A stretch of 64,000 bases of DNA from Serratia plymuthica (GCF_018336935.1 NZ_CP068771.1:4092001-4156000); one strand, 5' to 3'. Shown: positions 1-9,227, counted from the stretch's first letter. The notes: generated by a model not told the origin, from the letters alone. Numbers and translations: made by a program.

Positions 1-342
1 GAAGGCATTGGGTATCCATTCTAACTGGCTACCGGTCATGGCCAAAACATCAAAACGGCAAGACGATGTGTCAAAGCTGGCTCCGCGCCCCGCCAACCAA
101 ACGGCGGCGGCATGCAGCAGCCGCTGCTGTTTACGGTAAGTCACGCTGGCGGCCGCGCCGCCAAAGGCGTCGCTGCGGCGGTAGCGGACTTCAACAAACA
201 CCCAGGTTTGGCCATCGCGCATGATGAGATCGAGCTCACCGCCGCGCAGCGTAACGTTGGCGGCGAAGAAGGTGAGCCCGGCGCGTTCCAGATAGCGGCG
301 GGCCTGTAACTCATAGCCCACCCCTTTGGCGCGTTGACTCAA
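1..342 (-). CDS. yraN: YraN/UPF0102 family endonuclease-like protein, 3' end cut by window
   Basis: Read on the minus strand from 342 this encodes 114 residues of a UPF0102 protein, a small restriction-endonuclease-fold family of uncertain function. Visible family features are the N-terminal [11 protein letters not shown] helix, the [12 protein letters not shown] strand pair with its Glu/Asp, and VFVEVRYR with the acidic residue and basic tail typical of a PD-(D/E)XK-type core; FDVLA follows near the C-terminus. The likely start is a TTG at 342 whose bases overlap the lpoA stop codon (cTTGA), which implies translational coupling to lpoA. E. coli YraN is 131 residues, so only the last few are missing. 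The lpoA-yraN order is the same as in E. coli. The start codon is an inference; the family call is firm. Confidence 0.85.
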   Translation of the reverse strand, partial: MSQRAKGVGYELQARRYLERAGLTFFAANVTLRGGELDLIMRDGQTWVFVEVRYRRSDAFGGAAASVTYRKQQRLLHAAAVWLAGRGASFDTSSCRFDVLAMTGSQLEWIPNAF

Positions 343-2363
343 GAGACCGGAACGACCATTCCCTGACGGTATTGCAGCCAAGGCAGTTTCCTGTTGATCA
401 CACAGCCCGGTGAGGCGGTCAGCGTGCCGGTGGTGCCGGACACCTGGAAACCGGGGAGCTGGCGCATTTCAGCAAAGTGATTGGCCAATGTCCAGGCATC
501 CATCCCCATTGCGTACAGACGCACCAGCGAATAGTCGTTGCGGAACCGGCTGCTCGCCTGCTGCAACAGCTGCGGGTTGGCCCCGGCCAGCAGCGGGATA
601 TCGCTGAACTGCAGGCCTTCCATTTCCAGGCGGAAGTCCGGGCCGGCGCCGGCCTGATAGCTGCGTGAGCTGGCGTACATTGCCGGTTTGCTGCGTGAGG
701 TGGTGGCCATGTCGATCATCGGTTTGATCAGCGTCAGCTGGGACTGGGTCGCCACGATATAGACCGCATCCACGTTACCGCCGGACTCGGCAGGCACATC
801 GCTTGGCGGCGCCGGAATGGTCAGCCCGGCAATGGTTACGGCCTGCGGAGCCGGCGCTGCGGAAATCGGCGTACCTGTCATGCGGATGCCGCCGCTGTTC
901 ACCGACTGACGCAGTTCGCCGGCAGAGCCGATGCCTTGCTGCAGCACGGTCTGACCGCCCAGCTTTTGCCATTCCTGGTTAAAGGCTTTGGCAATACGAT
1001 CGCCGAACGAACCGCGCGGGATCAGCAGCAGCGGCTGGCGCTTTTGTTGTTCCCACATATGGCGGGCCGCGTCGCGCGCTTCGTCTTCCGGCGACAAGGC
1101 GAAGTAACAGATGTTCGGATTGTCTTTCGGCGTTCCCGGCTGATTGAGCGCCAGCACGTTCAGCGTGGTGGTGGTGCCGGACAGTTGATCGACGTTCTCT
1201 TTCAGCAGCGGACCCACTACCAGCGTTGCGCCGTCCTGCTGCGCCTGCGTCAGTAACGCGGCCAGCGGTTGGCTGGTGGTATCATACACTTTAATTTGCG
1301 CATTGGTGGCCGGCGGCGTCATCGGCGCATTGGGCTGCGTGGAAGGCTGAGCCGCCGTCACGGGCGCGGCATCGGCAGACGGCGCCGAGGTGCTTACCGC
1401 ACCGTTGGCATTGGCGTCCGCAGGGGCTGCCGTCTGAACGGGGTTATTGGCAGTTTGCTGCTGTTGCTGTACCTGCGCCGGTACGGCCATGCCGTTTTTC
1501 GCCGCTTCAAAACCTTGTTGGATCGCATCGGCGAACACTTTTGCCTGGCCGTTCATCGGCAGCAGCAGGGCGATTTTGGAGGTGGAAGCCTGGGTAAAGT
1601 TCAGCACCTGATTCAGCTGCGTCGGCAACGTTTTCGCCGCCGGGTTCTGCGGGTAACGGTTTTGCCAGTCTTTGATGCCGGCTTTCAGCAGGCTGGGATC
1701 TTGCTTGTTATCTTGATAAACACGCAGCAAATCCAGCCAGCCTTGCAGCACATTTTCATTGGCGTTGATCACCAGGCTGTTCATGTCCTGCGGCGTCAAC
1801 TGCAGCAGCGCCAGCCAGGTTTGATCCAGATTGGTTTGATGAGCCTTGCCGGTCAGCAGCGGTTCCTGCGCAACGTAGGCGCGGATCAGCGGCAGAGAGG
1901 GTTTGCCCTGATTGGCGGCGATCTGCGCCTGGTAGAAGCGCACCAATTGGTTGGCGGACAGTGAGCCGCTATCCAATTGGCCCAAGGTGCTGCGGGCGCT
2001 CACGTAACTTTTGTTCGCCACCTGCAATTCTGCGGTCAGCAACTGGCGTTCAACCTGCTGAACGCCGCTGAGGTTTTTCGGCAGTTGGTTCAGTTGCTCA
2101 CCGGCCTGCGGCAGCTTTCCTTCGCGTAACAGCGCGCGAATAGCAAGTAATTGCCAGTCAGCCTTGTTATCATCGCTGCTTTGTTGCAACTGCTTCAGAT
2201 AGTAATCGGAGCTGGCGCTCGCTTCGTCCTGTATATTGGCGGGCGGCGTCTGTGGGGCCTGACTCGGACAGCCTGCGAGGAACAAGGCTGCCGCGATCAC
2301 TGCGGTAAGTCGGACAGGCTTTGAACGCCCTGCTTTGGTACGAACGAATGTTGAGGAAAGCAT
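339..2363 (-). CDS. lpoA: Penicillin-binding protein activator lipoprotein LpoA
   Basis: Outer-membrane lipoprotein that activates the transpeptidase PBP1A from the periplasmic side. The 674-residue product has a lipoprotein signal with lipobox LAGC (lipidated Cys32), an N-terminal helical repeat domain (about residues 35-270), a Gln/Ala/Pro-rich low-complexity linker (about 290-370), and a C-terminal periplasmic-binding-protein-like domain that includes [18 protein letters not shown] and [18 protein letters not shown]. The ORF is open to 2426, but the ATG at 2363 puts the signal peptide at the N-terminus and matches the E. coli protein. It is divergent from rsmI across only 62 bp and overlaps yraN at its stop. 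The linker is the variable part in this family; the rest is well conserved. Confidence 0.95.
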   Translation of the reverse strand: MLSSTFVRTKAGRSKPVRLTAVIAAALFLAGCPSQAPQTPPANIQDEASASSDYYLKQLQQSSDDNKADWQLLAIRALLREGKLPQAGEQLNQLPKNLSGVQQVERQLLTAELQVANKSYVSARSTLGQLDSGSLSANQLVRFYQAQIAANQGKPSLPLIRAYVAQEPLLTGKAHQTNLDQTWLALLQLTPQDMNSLVINANENVLQGWLDLLRVYQDNKQDPSLLKAGIKDWQNRYPQNPAAKTLPTQLNQVLNFTQASTSKIALLLPMNGQAKVFADAIQQGFEAAKNGMAVPAQVQQQQQTANNPVQTAAPADANANGAVSTSAPSADAAPVTAAQPSTQPNAPMTPPATNAQIKVYDTTSQPLAALLTQAQQDGATLVVGPLLKENVDQLSGTTTTLNVLALNQPGTPKDNPNICYFALSPEDEARDAARHMWEQQKRQPLLLIPRGSFGDRIAKAFNQEWQKLGGQTVLQQGIGSAGELRQSVNSGGIRMTGTPISAAPAPQAVTIAGLTIPAPPSDVPAESGGNVDAVYIVATQSQLTLIKPMIDMATTSRSKPAMYASSRSYQAGAGPDFRLEMEGLQFSDIPLLAGANPQLLQQASSRFRNDYSLVRLYAMGMDAWTLANHFAEMRQLPGFQVSGTTGTLTASPGCVINRKLPWLQYRQGMVVPVS

Positions 2364-2425
2364 ACTGTATCCAGTGATGTTTTTTTCAAGATGCTCAATA
2401 TTAAATCGGCAACCCGGATGAAACA

Positions 2426-3289
2426 ATGAATCAACACCAACAATCAGTCATTTCTGCATCAACGCTGTATGTGGTGCCTACCCCCATCGGCAATTTGGGG
2501 GATATTACCCACCGCGCGTTAGAGGTACTGAAAAGCGTTGATCTGATTGCGGCCGAGGACACGCGCCACACCGGGTTGCTGTTGCAACACTTTGCGATTA
2601 GCGCGCGGCTGTTTGCGCTGCATGACCATAACGAACAACAAAAGGCGGACCAACTGCTGGCGAAACTGCAGGAAGGCCAGAGCATTGCGCTGGTTTCCGA
2701 TGCCGGCACGCCGTTGATCAACGATCCCGGCTATCACCTGGTGCGCCGCTGCCGCGAAGCCGGCATCCGCGTGGTACCGCTGCCGGGCGCCTGTGCGGCA
2801 ACCACCGCACTGTGTGCCGCCGGTGTTGCTTCAGACCGCTTCTGTTACGAAGGGTTCCTGCCGGCGAAAACCAAGGGGCGTAAGGATACGCTGATGGCGC
2901 TGGCAGAGGAACCGCGCACGTTGATTTTCTACGAATCAACCCACAGGTTGCTGGAAAGTTTGCAGGACATGGTCACCGTGTGGGGGCCGCAGCGCTATGT
3001 GGTGCTGGCGCGTGAGCTGACCAAAACCTGGGAGTCCATCACGGGTGCGCCGGTGGGTGAACTGCTGGCCTGGGTGCAGGAAGACGAAGTGCGTCGCCGC
3101 GGCGAAATGGTGCTGATCGTCGAAGGCCATAAGGCGCAGGATGACGCATTGCCGCTGGAGGCGCTGCGCACGCTGGCGTTGCTGCAAAAAGAATTGCCGC
3201 TGAAAAAGGCGGCGGCGCTGGCGGCGGAAATCCACGGCGTGAAGAAAAATGCGTTGTATAAATACGCGTTAGAGCAACAAGAACAGTAA
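2426..3289 (+). CDS. rsmI: 16S rRNA 2'-O-ribose C1402 methyltransferase RsmI
   Basis: SAM-dependent tetrapyrrole-methylase-fold enzyme that 2'-O-methylates C1402 in the decoding centre of 16S rRNA. At 287 residues it matches the E. coli enzyme (286). Family motifs seen are [12 protein letters not shown] near residue 17, [26 protein letters not shown], the glycine-rich [12 protein letters not shown] segment, and the conserved C-terminal [20 protein letters not shown] helices. The start at 2426 has no strong Shine-Dalgarno. An ATG at 2418 opens a three-codon reading frame (Met-Lys-Gln-stop) whose TGA overlaps the rsmI ATG. The gene is divergent from lpoA and is followed directly by rnpB. Confidence 0.96.
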   Translation: MNQHQQSVISASTLYVVPTPIGNLGDITHRALEVLKSVDLIAAEDTRHTGLLLQHFAISARLFALHDHNEQQKADQLLAKLQEGQSIALVSDAGTPLINDPGYHLVRRCREAGIRVVPLPGACAATTALCAAGVASDRFCYEGFLPAKTKGRKDTLMALAEEPRTLIFYESTHRLLESLQDMVTVWGPQRYVVLARELTKTWESITGAPVGELLAWVQEDEVRRRGEMVLIVEGHKAQDDALPLEALRTLALLQKELPLKKAAALAAEIHGVKKNALYKYALEQQEQ

Positions 3290-3294
3290 AGCGG

Positions 3295-3323
3295 TTGACC
3301 TGCCGTGAGCGCAACGCTACTAT
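3295..3323 (+). promoter_or_regulatory. rnpB promoter
   Basis: A -35 hexamer TTGACC (3295-3300) and a -10 hexamer TACTAT (3318-3323) are separated by exactly 17 bp, and the mature RNase P RNA begins at 3331, seven bases past the -10. The discriminator CCGCGCC is G+C-rich, as at stable-RNA promoters under stringent control. Position and spacing make this a confident assignment. Confidence 0.85.
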
Positions 3324-3330
3324 CCGCGCC

Positions 3331-3707
<377 letters not shown>

Positions 3708-3719
3708 CTATAAAGGAAA

Positions 3720-3750
3720 CCCCGCGTGACGCAAGTTACGCGGGGTTTTT
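3720..3750 (+). terminator. Intrinsic terminator of rnpB
   Basis: The inverted repeat CCCCGCGT / ACGCGGGG (3720-3727 and 3737-3744) with a short loop is followed by a run of Ts (3745-3750), just after the mature end of the RNase P RNA. Confidence 0.9.
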
Positions 3751-3793
3751 TCTATTTGCATCCAGCGGGTTCGGTATGTCGCGCCCGCTTGAT

Positions 3794-4495
3794 TCACACC
3801 GGCAAATCAATCAGCAGCGCGCGCAGCGGCGTTTCGGCGCGGATCGTCAGACGGCTCTCTTCATGGATAAAAGCCCCGTCGCCGCAGGTCAAGCGTTGGC
3901 CTTCGTTACGGTCGCCATTGGCTTCAATGGTGCCGTGGATCGACTGCAGGTAAGCGCGTTGCCCGTTCAGCGCAAACGTCTGCTGTTCGCCCGGCCGTAA
4001 ATCCAAATGATGGATCCATACCTGCTGTCGCAGTTGCAGGCTGCCTTGCGCACCGTCCGGTGACGCCAGCAATGTCGAGCCGTTCTCCGGCAGCGCCAGG
4101 CGCTGCACTCGCTCGTTGTTGCGCTCCGGGCAGGCGTCCAGCCACAGTTGCAGACGGGTCAGCGGCGCATCGCTGCTGACGTTTTGTTCGCTGTAGCTCA
4201 GTCCGGGCTGGGTGGCCAACAACAAGGCCTCACCGGTCCCGGCCCGCACGGTATTGCCGTCGTTGTCGCGGTATTCTGCTTCCCCCTGCAAGATCAGATT
4301 CAGGATATCCACGCTGGGATAGGTGCGTGGCTGGAACGACGCACCTGGCGCCAGCACCTCCTGATTCAGCACCCGCAACGAGGCGTAGCCCATCAGTTTG
4401 GGGTCGAAGTAATGTCCAAAAGAAAAGGTGTAGCGAGCCTGCAGCCAACCAAAGTCAGCTTGCCCGCATTGTTGTGCTGTTCTGCATGTAATCAT
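3794..4495 (-). CDS. yhaK: Redox-sensitive bicupin YhaK (pirin family)
   Basis: Pirin-like bicupin of 233 residues, the same length as E. coli YhaK, a cytosolic protein reported to be redox-sensitive; its substrate is not established. The N-terminal cupin carries RYTFSFGHYFDPKLMGYASL and SVDILNLILQGEAEYRDNDG. The ORF stays open upstream to 4588, but those extra codons run into an ERIC repeat, so the ATG at 4495 (MITCRTAQQCGQADFGWLQ) is chosen; it aligns with the E. coli start. It is divergent from the LysR-type gene yhaJ, as in E. coli, with the ERIC copy lying between them. Motifs, length and context agree on the identity; the biochemical role is open. Confidence 0.93.
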   Translation of the reverse strand: MITCRTAQQCGQADFGWLQARYTFSFGHYFDPKLMGYASLRVLNQEVLAPGASFQPRTYPSVDILNLILQGEAEYRDNDGNTVRAGTGEALLLATQPGLSYSEQNVSSDAPLTRLQLWLDACPERNNERVQRLALPENGSTLLASPDGAQGSLQLRQQVWIHHLDLRPGEQQTFALNGQRAYLQSIHGTIEANGDRNEGQRLTCGDGAFIHEESRLTIRAETPLRALLIDLPV

Positions 4496-4518
4496 GGCAA
4501 TCGGCTCTCTAAATTCAT

Positions 4519-4646
4519 TCTTCCCTTCATCTTTCGGGCTGCTGCTGCGTTGGCCTCTCTCGGTCACCTCAGTCACTTGAATAACCAAGCTCCCGGGGAT
4601 TCTCTCGATTGCCGTCTTGCCGCTGCTCGAAATCTATTGGGTATAT
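4519..4646. repeat. ERIC element between yhaK and yhaJ
   Basis: About 127 bp imperfect palindrome of the enterobacterial repetitive intergenic consensus type. The centre reads CAGTCACTTGAATAACCAAGCT followed by CCCGGGGATTC, which matches the classical ERIC core (recalled ERIC primer sites). The right end is ATCTATTGGGTATA. It resembles the copies at 19852, 25722 and 38158. The central part is somewhat diverged. Confidence 0.85.
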
Positions 4647-4727
4647 TAAGATGGTAAGCATCTGGACGCCGGATTGTTAGCCAGTTAATCTGGTCGGCAT
4701 ATTCAAATTTCCTGACAGAGAGATTCG

Positions 4728-5633
4728 ATGACCAGAGATCGGGCGTTAACGCTTGAAGCGTTAAGGGTTATGGATGCGATCGACCGACGTGGCAGCTTTG
4801 CTGCGGCAGCCGATGAGTTGGGGCGGGTGCCCTCGGCGCTCAGCTACACCATGCAAAAATTGGAAGAAGAATTGGACGTGGTGCTGTTCGACCGTTCCGG
4901 CCACCGCACCAAGTTCACCAACGTCGGGCGTATGTTGCTGGAGCGCGGGCGGGTGCTGCTGGAGGCGGCAGACAAGCTGACCACGGATGCCGAAGCGCTG
5001 GCGCGCGGTTGGGAAACCCATCTGACCATCGTCAGTGAAGCGCTGTCGCCGGCGAGCAAGCTGTTTCCGCTGGTCGACAAGCTGGCGCTGAAGGCCAATA
5101 CCCAGGTATCGATCTTCACCGAAGTGCTGGCCGGCGCCTGGGAGCGGCTGGAACAGGGGCGCGCCGATATCGTTATCGCGCCGGACATGCATTTTCGCGC
5201 CTCGTCGGAAATCAACACCCGCAAGCTGTACAAAGTGATGAGCGTGTATGTCGCTGCACCGGATCACCCCATTCATCTGGAGCCGGAACCCTTGTCCGAA
5301 CTGACGCGCGTAAAGTACCGCGGCATTGCGGTGGCGGATACCGCCCGCGAACGGCCGGTATTGACCGTACAGCTGTTGGACAAGCAGCAACGCCTGACGG
5401 TCAGCACCATTGGCGACAAGCGCCTGGCGCTGCTGGCCGGCCTGGGCGTGGCGACCATGCCTTACCCGCTGGTGGAAAAAGACATCGAAGAAGGGCGGTT
5501 GAGGGTGGTGGGCCCGGAATACAGCCGTGAGGCCGATATCATCATGGCCTGGCGGCGCGACAGCATGGGAGAGGCGAAAGCCTGGTTCCTGCGCGAAATC
5601 CCACGGCTCTTCGCTCAGCAGGAACGGCAGTAA
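4728..5633 (+). CDS. yhaJ: LysR-family transcriptional regulator YhaJ
   Basis: DNA-binding regulator of 301 residues. The N-terminal winged helix-turn-helix (residues about 8-65: LEALRVMDAIDRRGSFAAAA, then LGRVPSALSYTMQKLEEELD) is followed by a linker helix and a LysR substrate-binding domain (about 95-295) with the RADIVIAPD and GLGVATMPYPLV segments. In E. coli, YhaJ binds upstream of yqjF and responds to dinitrotoluene-type aromatics. The same neighbours, yqjG and yqjF, lie directly downstream here on the opposite strand. The start has the purine-rich GACAGAGAG upstream. A hairpin terminator follows the stop. The inducer in this organism cannot be read from sequence. Confidence 0.93.
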   Translation: MTRDRALTLEALRVMDAIDRRGSFAAAADELGRVPSALSYTMQKLEEELDVVLFDRSGHRTKFTNVGRMLLERGRVLLEAADKLTTDAEALARGWETHLTIVSEALSPASKLFPLVDKLALKANTQVSIFTEVLAGAWERLEQGRADIVIAPDMHFRASSEINTRKLYKVMSVYVAAPDHPIHLEPEPLSELTRVKYRGIAVADTARERPVLTVQLLDKQQRLTVSTIGDKRLALLAGLGVATMPYPLVEKDIEEGRLRVVGPEYSREADIIMAWRRDSMGEAKAWFLREIPRLFAQQERQ

Positions 5634-5659
5634 CCGGGCCGTGTTCCGCCTTTGATCGC

Positions 5660-5702
5660 CAACGGCCCGCAGGTGGAAGCACGGCGGGCCGTTGACTGTT
5701 TT
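5660..5702 (+). terminator. Probable terminator of yhaJ
   Basis: An 11-bp perfect inverted repeat, CAACGGCCCGC (5660-5670) and GCGGGCCGTTG (5684-5694), is followed by ACTGTTTTA. It lies between the convergent yhaJ and yqjG genes. The T-tract is short, so efficiency is uncertain. Confidence 0.6.
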
Positions 5703-5732
5703 ACCCCTTCGCCAAACAAGGGGCAACGCGGG

Positions 5733-6719
5733 CTAACCGAAACCTTTGTCGCGGCCGTGCGGCTCGTCCAGATCCTGCGTCGGCCCGATGGAAATAATGC
5801 CGTGCGGATTGAGAGTGGTGTGGCTACGGTAATAGTGGTTGCGGATATGCGGCAGGCTAACCGTTTCGGCGATGCCCGGCATCTGGTAGATGTCGCGCAG
5901 GAAGCCGTACAGGTTGAGATAATCGCTGATGCGGCGTTTATCGCATTTAAAATGGGTGACATACACCGGATCGAAGCGCACCAACGTGGTCCACAGGCGC
6001 AGGTCGGCCTCGGTCAGGCGATCGCCGGTCAGGTAACGGTGTTGGCCCAGGATCTGCTCCAGCCGCGCCAGCGCGTCAAACAGCGCATTCACCGCTTCGT
6101 CATAGGCTTCCTGGCTGGTGGCGAAACCGGCCTTGTACACGCCGTTATTCACCTGATCATAAATCCAACCGTTCAGCTCATCGATTTTGCCGCGCAGGTC
6201 GTTGGGATAATAATCTCCCGCGCGAGCGCCGGCGCCGTCAAATGCACTGTTGAACATACGGATGATATCGGCGGATTCATTGCTGACGATGGTCTGCTGC
6301 TGCTTGTCCCACAGCACAGGTACCGTTACGCGGCCGGTATAGTGCTCATCGGCGCGCAGGTAAAGCTGATAGAGAAAATCTGAGTGATAAAGGCTGTCGC
6401 CGGTAGTTTCAGGAAAGTCCTGGCCGAAGGTCCAGCCGTTTTCCAGCATCAGCGGGTGTACCACGGAAACCGGGATAATCTGCTCCAGCCCTTTCAGCTT
6501 GCGCATCAGCAACGTGCGGTGTGCCCAAGGACAGGCGAGTGAAACATACAGGTGATAACGATCTTTCTCCGCTTTAAAACCGCCGGTGCCGTGTTCGCCC
6601 GGTTGGCCGTCTGCGGTCACCCAGTTGCGGAACTGGGAGGTTGAGCGTTTGAAACGGCCTCCGGTGGACGATGTGTCATACCAGATGTCTTGCCAAACGC
6701 CATCGACGAGTTGTCCCAT
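5733..6719 (-). CDS. yqjG: Glutathionyl-hydroquinone reductase YqjG
   Basis: Xi-class glutathione transferase that reduces glutathionyl-hydroquinones to free hydroquinones. It has 328 residues, exactly the E. coli length. The catalytic cysteine is Cys63 in SLACPWAHRTL. The C-terminal helical domain contains the family signature GDRLTEADLRLWTTLVRFDP and ends with the conserved NPHGIISIGP segment. The ATG at 6719 (MGQLVDGVWQD) is preceded by AAGGAGATCATC and matches the family start; upstream in-frame codons are unlike any homologue I know. It follows yqjF on the same strand, a pair YhaJ may control. Confidence 0.96.
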   Translation of the reverse strand: MGQLVDGVWQDIWYDTSSTGGRFKRSTSQFRNWVTADGQPGEHGTGGFKAEKDRYHLYVSLACPWAHRTLLMRKLKGLEQIIPVSVVHPLMLENGWTFGQDFPETTGDSLYHSDFLYQLYLRADEHYTGRVTVPVLWDKQQQTIVSNESADIIRMFNSAFDGAGARAGDYYPNDLRGKIDELNGWIYDQVNNGVYKAGFATSQEAYDEAVNALFDALARLEQILGQHRYLTGDRLTEADLRLWTTLVRFDPVYVTHFKCDKRRISDYLNLYGFLRDIYQMPGIAETVSLPHIRNHYYRSHTTLNPHGIISIGPTQDLDEPHGRDKGFG

Positions 6720-6792
6720 GATGATCTCCTTAGTGTCCGAGTGAAAAGCAGAAGGGTCCGGCATGCCGGACCCCTGAGTCGGTATTAGAAGC

Positions 6793-7188
6793 TTACCACT
6801 TTTTGTTCAGAATACGGTCGATGCTGAAACCGCCTGGGCCGGCAACGGCCAGTACGATATAGCCGCCGGCGATGGTCAGGTTCTTCATGAACATCAGCTG
6901 GTTTACGCCGTCCGCGAAGTTAGTATGGAACAGTACCGCGGTCAGAAGGGTAAAACCGGCGGTGAACAGCGCCACGGTGCGGGTCAGGAAACCGAACAGA
7001 ATCGCCAGGCCGCCACCAAATTCCAGCAAGATGGTCAGAGGCAACAAGAAGCCAGGTACGCCCATCGATTGCATGTACTGCTGGGTGCCGGCGTAGGCAT
7101 CACCCATTTTGCCGTAACCTGCCACGATAAACAGGATTGGCATCAGAATACGAGCAACCAGCAAACCTGCATCTTCTAATTTTTTCAT
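6793..7188 (-). CDS. yqjF: DoxX-family inner-membrane protein YqjF
   Basis: 131-residue DoxX/SURF4-type membrane protein with about four transmembrane helices (ARILMPILFIVAGYGKM, LPLTILLEFGGGLAILFGFL, ALFTAGFTLLTAVLF, NLTIAGGYIVLAVAG) and the conserved C-terminus FSIDRILNKKW. Two tandem ATGs exist (7191 and 7188); the second has GGAG six bases upstream and gives the E. coli start MKKLEDAG. In E. coli the gene responds to nitroaromatics through YhaJ. The upstream 300 bp holds two inverted repeats described separately. Its molecular function is unproven. Confidence 0.92.
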   Translation of the reverse strand: MKKLEDAGLLVARILMPILFIVAGYGKMGDAYAGTQQYMQSMGVPGFLLPLTILLEFGGGLAILFGFLTRTVALFTAGFTLLTAVLFHTNFADGVNQLMFMKNLTIAGGYIVLAVAGPGGFSIDRILNKKW

Positions 7189-7253
7189 CATCTACTCCAA
7201 AGTGATTTTAGTTCGCCAGTTTTGGCATTTACCATATCAGCAGGCGGTATGTT

Positions 7254-7266
7254 GGGTCTTAGACCC
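7254..7266. promoter_or_regulatory. Candidate operator upstream of yqjF
   Basis: Perfect inverted repeat GGGTCTTAGACCC (six-base arms, one-base centre) about 65 bp upstream of the yqjF start. Its position suits a regulator-binding site, and YhaJ is the obvious candidate by context. The binding partner is an inference. Confidence 0.4.
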
Positions 7267-7320
7267 TGTCCTGCCCGTTATGCGTTTGATGGAGTGGATG
7301 TTAATCGGGAAGCGATTCAG

Positions 7321-7381
7321 TTGTTAGCAAGTAAAACTGTCGTATTTTTTCAAAAAAACTGAATCTGTAGTCTGCTAACAA
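7321..7381. repeat. Long inverted repeat in the yqjK-yqjF intergenic region
   Basis: Nine-base perfect arms TTGTTAGCA (7321-7329) and TGCTAACAA (7373-7381) enclose 43 bp. The interior holds a second small inverted run, six T, one C, seven A (about 7345-7358). It could be a cruciform, a pair of operator half-sites, or part of the transcript end of yqjK. No T-tract follows in the minus direction in the usual place, so I do not call a terminator. Confidence 0.45.
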
Positions 7382-7485
7382 ATGATGGGGAATCAGAACG
7401 TTGCCCGGCCTTCATCGACAGAAAGAATGAATTTCTGTGAAAAAGGGGGCGAAACGACGGAAGCGTTGAATAAAGCAGGGTGGAT

Positions 7486-7773
7486 TTATTTGGAAGAAAA
7501 GGTTTTCTGGATCAATCGGATAGTACCGAAGACGCCAAAAGCGCGGCGTGACCAGCGAATCACTTTGCTTGGATGGCGGATGCCGTAAAGCGCCATCACG
7601 CTGGAGCCGACAGCCAGGTATTTGCGCAGGCCGAAAAGAGTTTGCCAGCCGCGATCGATGCGTTCGGTCTTTTCCAGCCACAGGGTTTTGTTTTCGGCCA
7701 AATCCAGCCGTTGTTGCTGGATCTGCCGAATCAGTTTCTCTTTTCTCCATTCCAGGTAGCGACGACGATTCAT
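7486..7773 (-). CDS. yqjK: YqjK-like family protein
   Basis: 95-residue basic protein of unknown function, last gene of the yqjC-D-E-K group. It shows the family pattern of an N-terminal charged helix (RKEKLIRQIQQQRLDLAENK) and a C-terminal hydrophobic segment beginning VGSSVMALYGIRHP, consistent with one membrane-associated helix. Its ATG overlaps the yqjE stop codon (ATGA), so translation is probably coupled. Same place and length class as E. coli YqjK (99 residues). Confidence 0.85.
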   Translation of the reverse strand: MNRRRYLEWRKEKLIRQIQQQRLDLAENKTLWLEKTERIDRGWQTLFGLRKYLAVGSSVMALYGIRHPSKVIRWSRRAFGVFGTIRLIQKTFSSK

Positions 7774-8171
7774 TTTTCGCCCTCCAGCTCGGAACGGTCG
7801 ATCTCCAACTGTTTGCGCGTAGCGCCCAACAGGGTGGAACGGCGTGCTTTGACCAGCGTCCAGATGGCGCCGAAAATGGCCAGGAACAGCAGTATGCCCG
7901 TGGTGACACCTAACGCCATCAGGCGGTAGATAGGGTCAATGGCCCAGAAAATCAGGATCAGCAGGCTCATCAGGCCGAATGCGGTGAACAGCAGGGTCAT
8001 GCCGGCCATGATCAGCAACTGAATGAGATTGGCTTTCTCCTCTTCCAGCTCGACAACCGCCAGGCGTACCCGGGTTTCAACCATACCCACCAGAATGGTG
8101 ATGATGCGCTGGCCGATATCCAGGACCCCTTTGGCGGGGCCCTGAGCACGAACTTGTGGTTGCTCTGCCAT
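7770..8171 (-). CDS. yqjE: Phage holin family / YqjE inner-membrane protein
   Basis: 133-residue membrane protein (E. coli YqjE, 134) with two strongly hydrophobic helices (about residues 55-75, LLIMAGMTLLFTAFGLMSLL, and 85-108, LMALGVTTGILLFLAIFGAI) and a charged N-terminal helix ETRVRLAVVELEEEKANL. The ATG at 8171 (MAEQPQVRAQGP) is two bases past the yqjD stop; a longer in-frame extension would overlap yqjD. Function is unknown; the PF07332 name does not imply lysis. Co-transcribed with yqjD and yqjK. Confidence 0.9.
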   Translation of the reverse strand: MAEQPQVRAQGPAKGVLDIGQRIITILVGMVETRVRLAVVELEEEKANLIQLLIMAGMTLLFTAFGLMSLLILIFWAIDPIYRLMALGVTTGILLFLAIFGAIWTLVKARRSTLLGATRKQLEIDRSELEGEK

Positions 8172-8173
8172 AA

Positions 8174-8479
8174 TTAGCGGCGCGCTAACAGAACGCCCAG
8201 CACCACGCCAACCGCAGCGCCGATACCGATGCCAGTCCACGGATTATCACGTACGTAATCATCCGCCTGGCCGGCGATTTGCTTGGTCTGGGAAGCAATT
8301 TTGTCCCCGGCGTCGCTCAGGCGAACGCGGGTATCTTTCAACGCGCTTTCTGCTTTGGAGCGCAGCTTTTCCAGCTCGGCTTTTGGCTTATCGGTGGAAG
8401 AGTTCAGCACTTCTTCCAGCGTATCGGCTAAGGATTTAAGTTCAGCGCGTAAGTTTTCTGCATTTGAATCATGTGCCAT
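8174..8479 (-). CDS. yqjD: DUF883 / ElaB-type membrane-anchored ribosome-binding protein YqjD
   Basis: 101 residues: an N-terminal soluble helical coiled-coil-like region (LRAELKSLADTLEEVLNS) and a C-terminal anchor DYVRDNPWTGIGIGAAVGVV ending in LARR. In E. coli, YqjD is a stationary-phase inner-membrane protein that binds 70S/100S ribosomes and inhibits growth when overproduced. The ATG at 8479 gives MAHDSN, with AAGGAAT upstream; the 37-codon extension to 8590 is rejected because it has no support in the family. First gene of a tight group with yqjE and yqjK. Confidence 0.93.
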   Translation of the reverse strand: MAHDSNAENLRAELKSLADTLEEVLNSSTDKPKAELEKLRSKAESALKDTRVRLSDAGDKIASQTKQIAGQADDYVRDNPWTGIGIGAAVGVVLGVLLARR

Positions 8480-8643
8480 GTGATTATTCCTTAACGTTAA
8501 CTTCGACAGACTTTCAACATAGCGGATTTTTTCGCCGGAGCAAAGGGTGAATGAGTAGCTGATATCACTAGACATCCATTCTATATGCAATAAAAATCCC
8601 GTGTGGCGCGGTTCTCATCGATAAATACGCTGGTGTAAAAAAA

Positions 8644-9015
8644 TTATTCCGCCTGGGCCTGCTCAAGCTCGGCTTGCGCTTCCGTCAGCTTTTTCTGCTT
8701 CTTGGCGACTTTATCCAGATTGCCGGTTTGCTGAGCTTTTTTCAGCTCTTGCTGACGTTCAGCGACCTTGCTCTGCTTCTCATCGATTTTTTTCTGGCGA
8801 TCGGCCTGCAGGCCCGCTTCCGTGCAGTGAGTCTGCACTTCACTCAGCGCCTTTTTCAGCCCGGCTATGCGGTCATGATTGCCATGTTGGGTAGCGTAAT
8901 CAATCTGTTGTTGAATGTTTTGCGCCTTGGCCGCACAACCGCCTTCGGCGGCAAACGACAGGGCCGGCAATGCGCATAGCGGGAGGGCCAGTAAGAGCGA
9001 GTGGCGTAATTTCAT
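8644..9015 (-). CDS. yqjC: DUF1090 periplasmic protein YqjC
   Basis: 123-residue secreted protein. Residues 1-22 form a signal peptide (MKLRHSLLLALPLCALPALSFA) ending at an AxA-type site. The mature part is a long charged helix rich in Lys, Glu and Gln (KIDEKQSKVAERQQELKKAQ), with two Cys (in GGCAAK and THCTEAG) that could form a disulfide. The function is unknown; the gene sits in the mzrA-yqjC-yqjD order found in E. coli. Confidence 0.9.
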   Translation of the reverse strand: MKLRHSLLLALPLCALPALSFAAEGGCAAKAQNIQQQIDYATQHGNHDRIAGLKKALSEVQTHCTEAGLQADRQKKIDEKQSKVAERQQELKKAQQTGNLDKVAKKQKKLTEAQAELEQAQAE

Positions 9016-9227
9016 ACTATCGGTTCCTTGTTAACTGGGATGCATTGGGACGCATCCGCTTTTCCTGACTGCTTGCAAAAGCAGTGCGACAGGGGTTCTA
9101 CGCAGCCAGCTTTCAGCATAGCCCTGAATCGCGCAGACCCCCAAAGAATCAGCCGCGGTTCGACGGCGATTGATGATTAATTGAGCGGGCGTAAAAACGA
9201 AATGAAAACCATTCATTCGAAGGGGGA

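Noticed and set aside
1269..1964. 231-codon plus-strand frame opposite lpoA
   Set aside because: Arg/His-rich shadow of the lpoA coding frame, typical of antisense frames in G+C-rich DNA.
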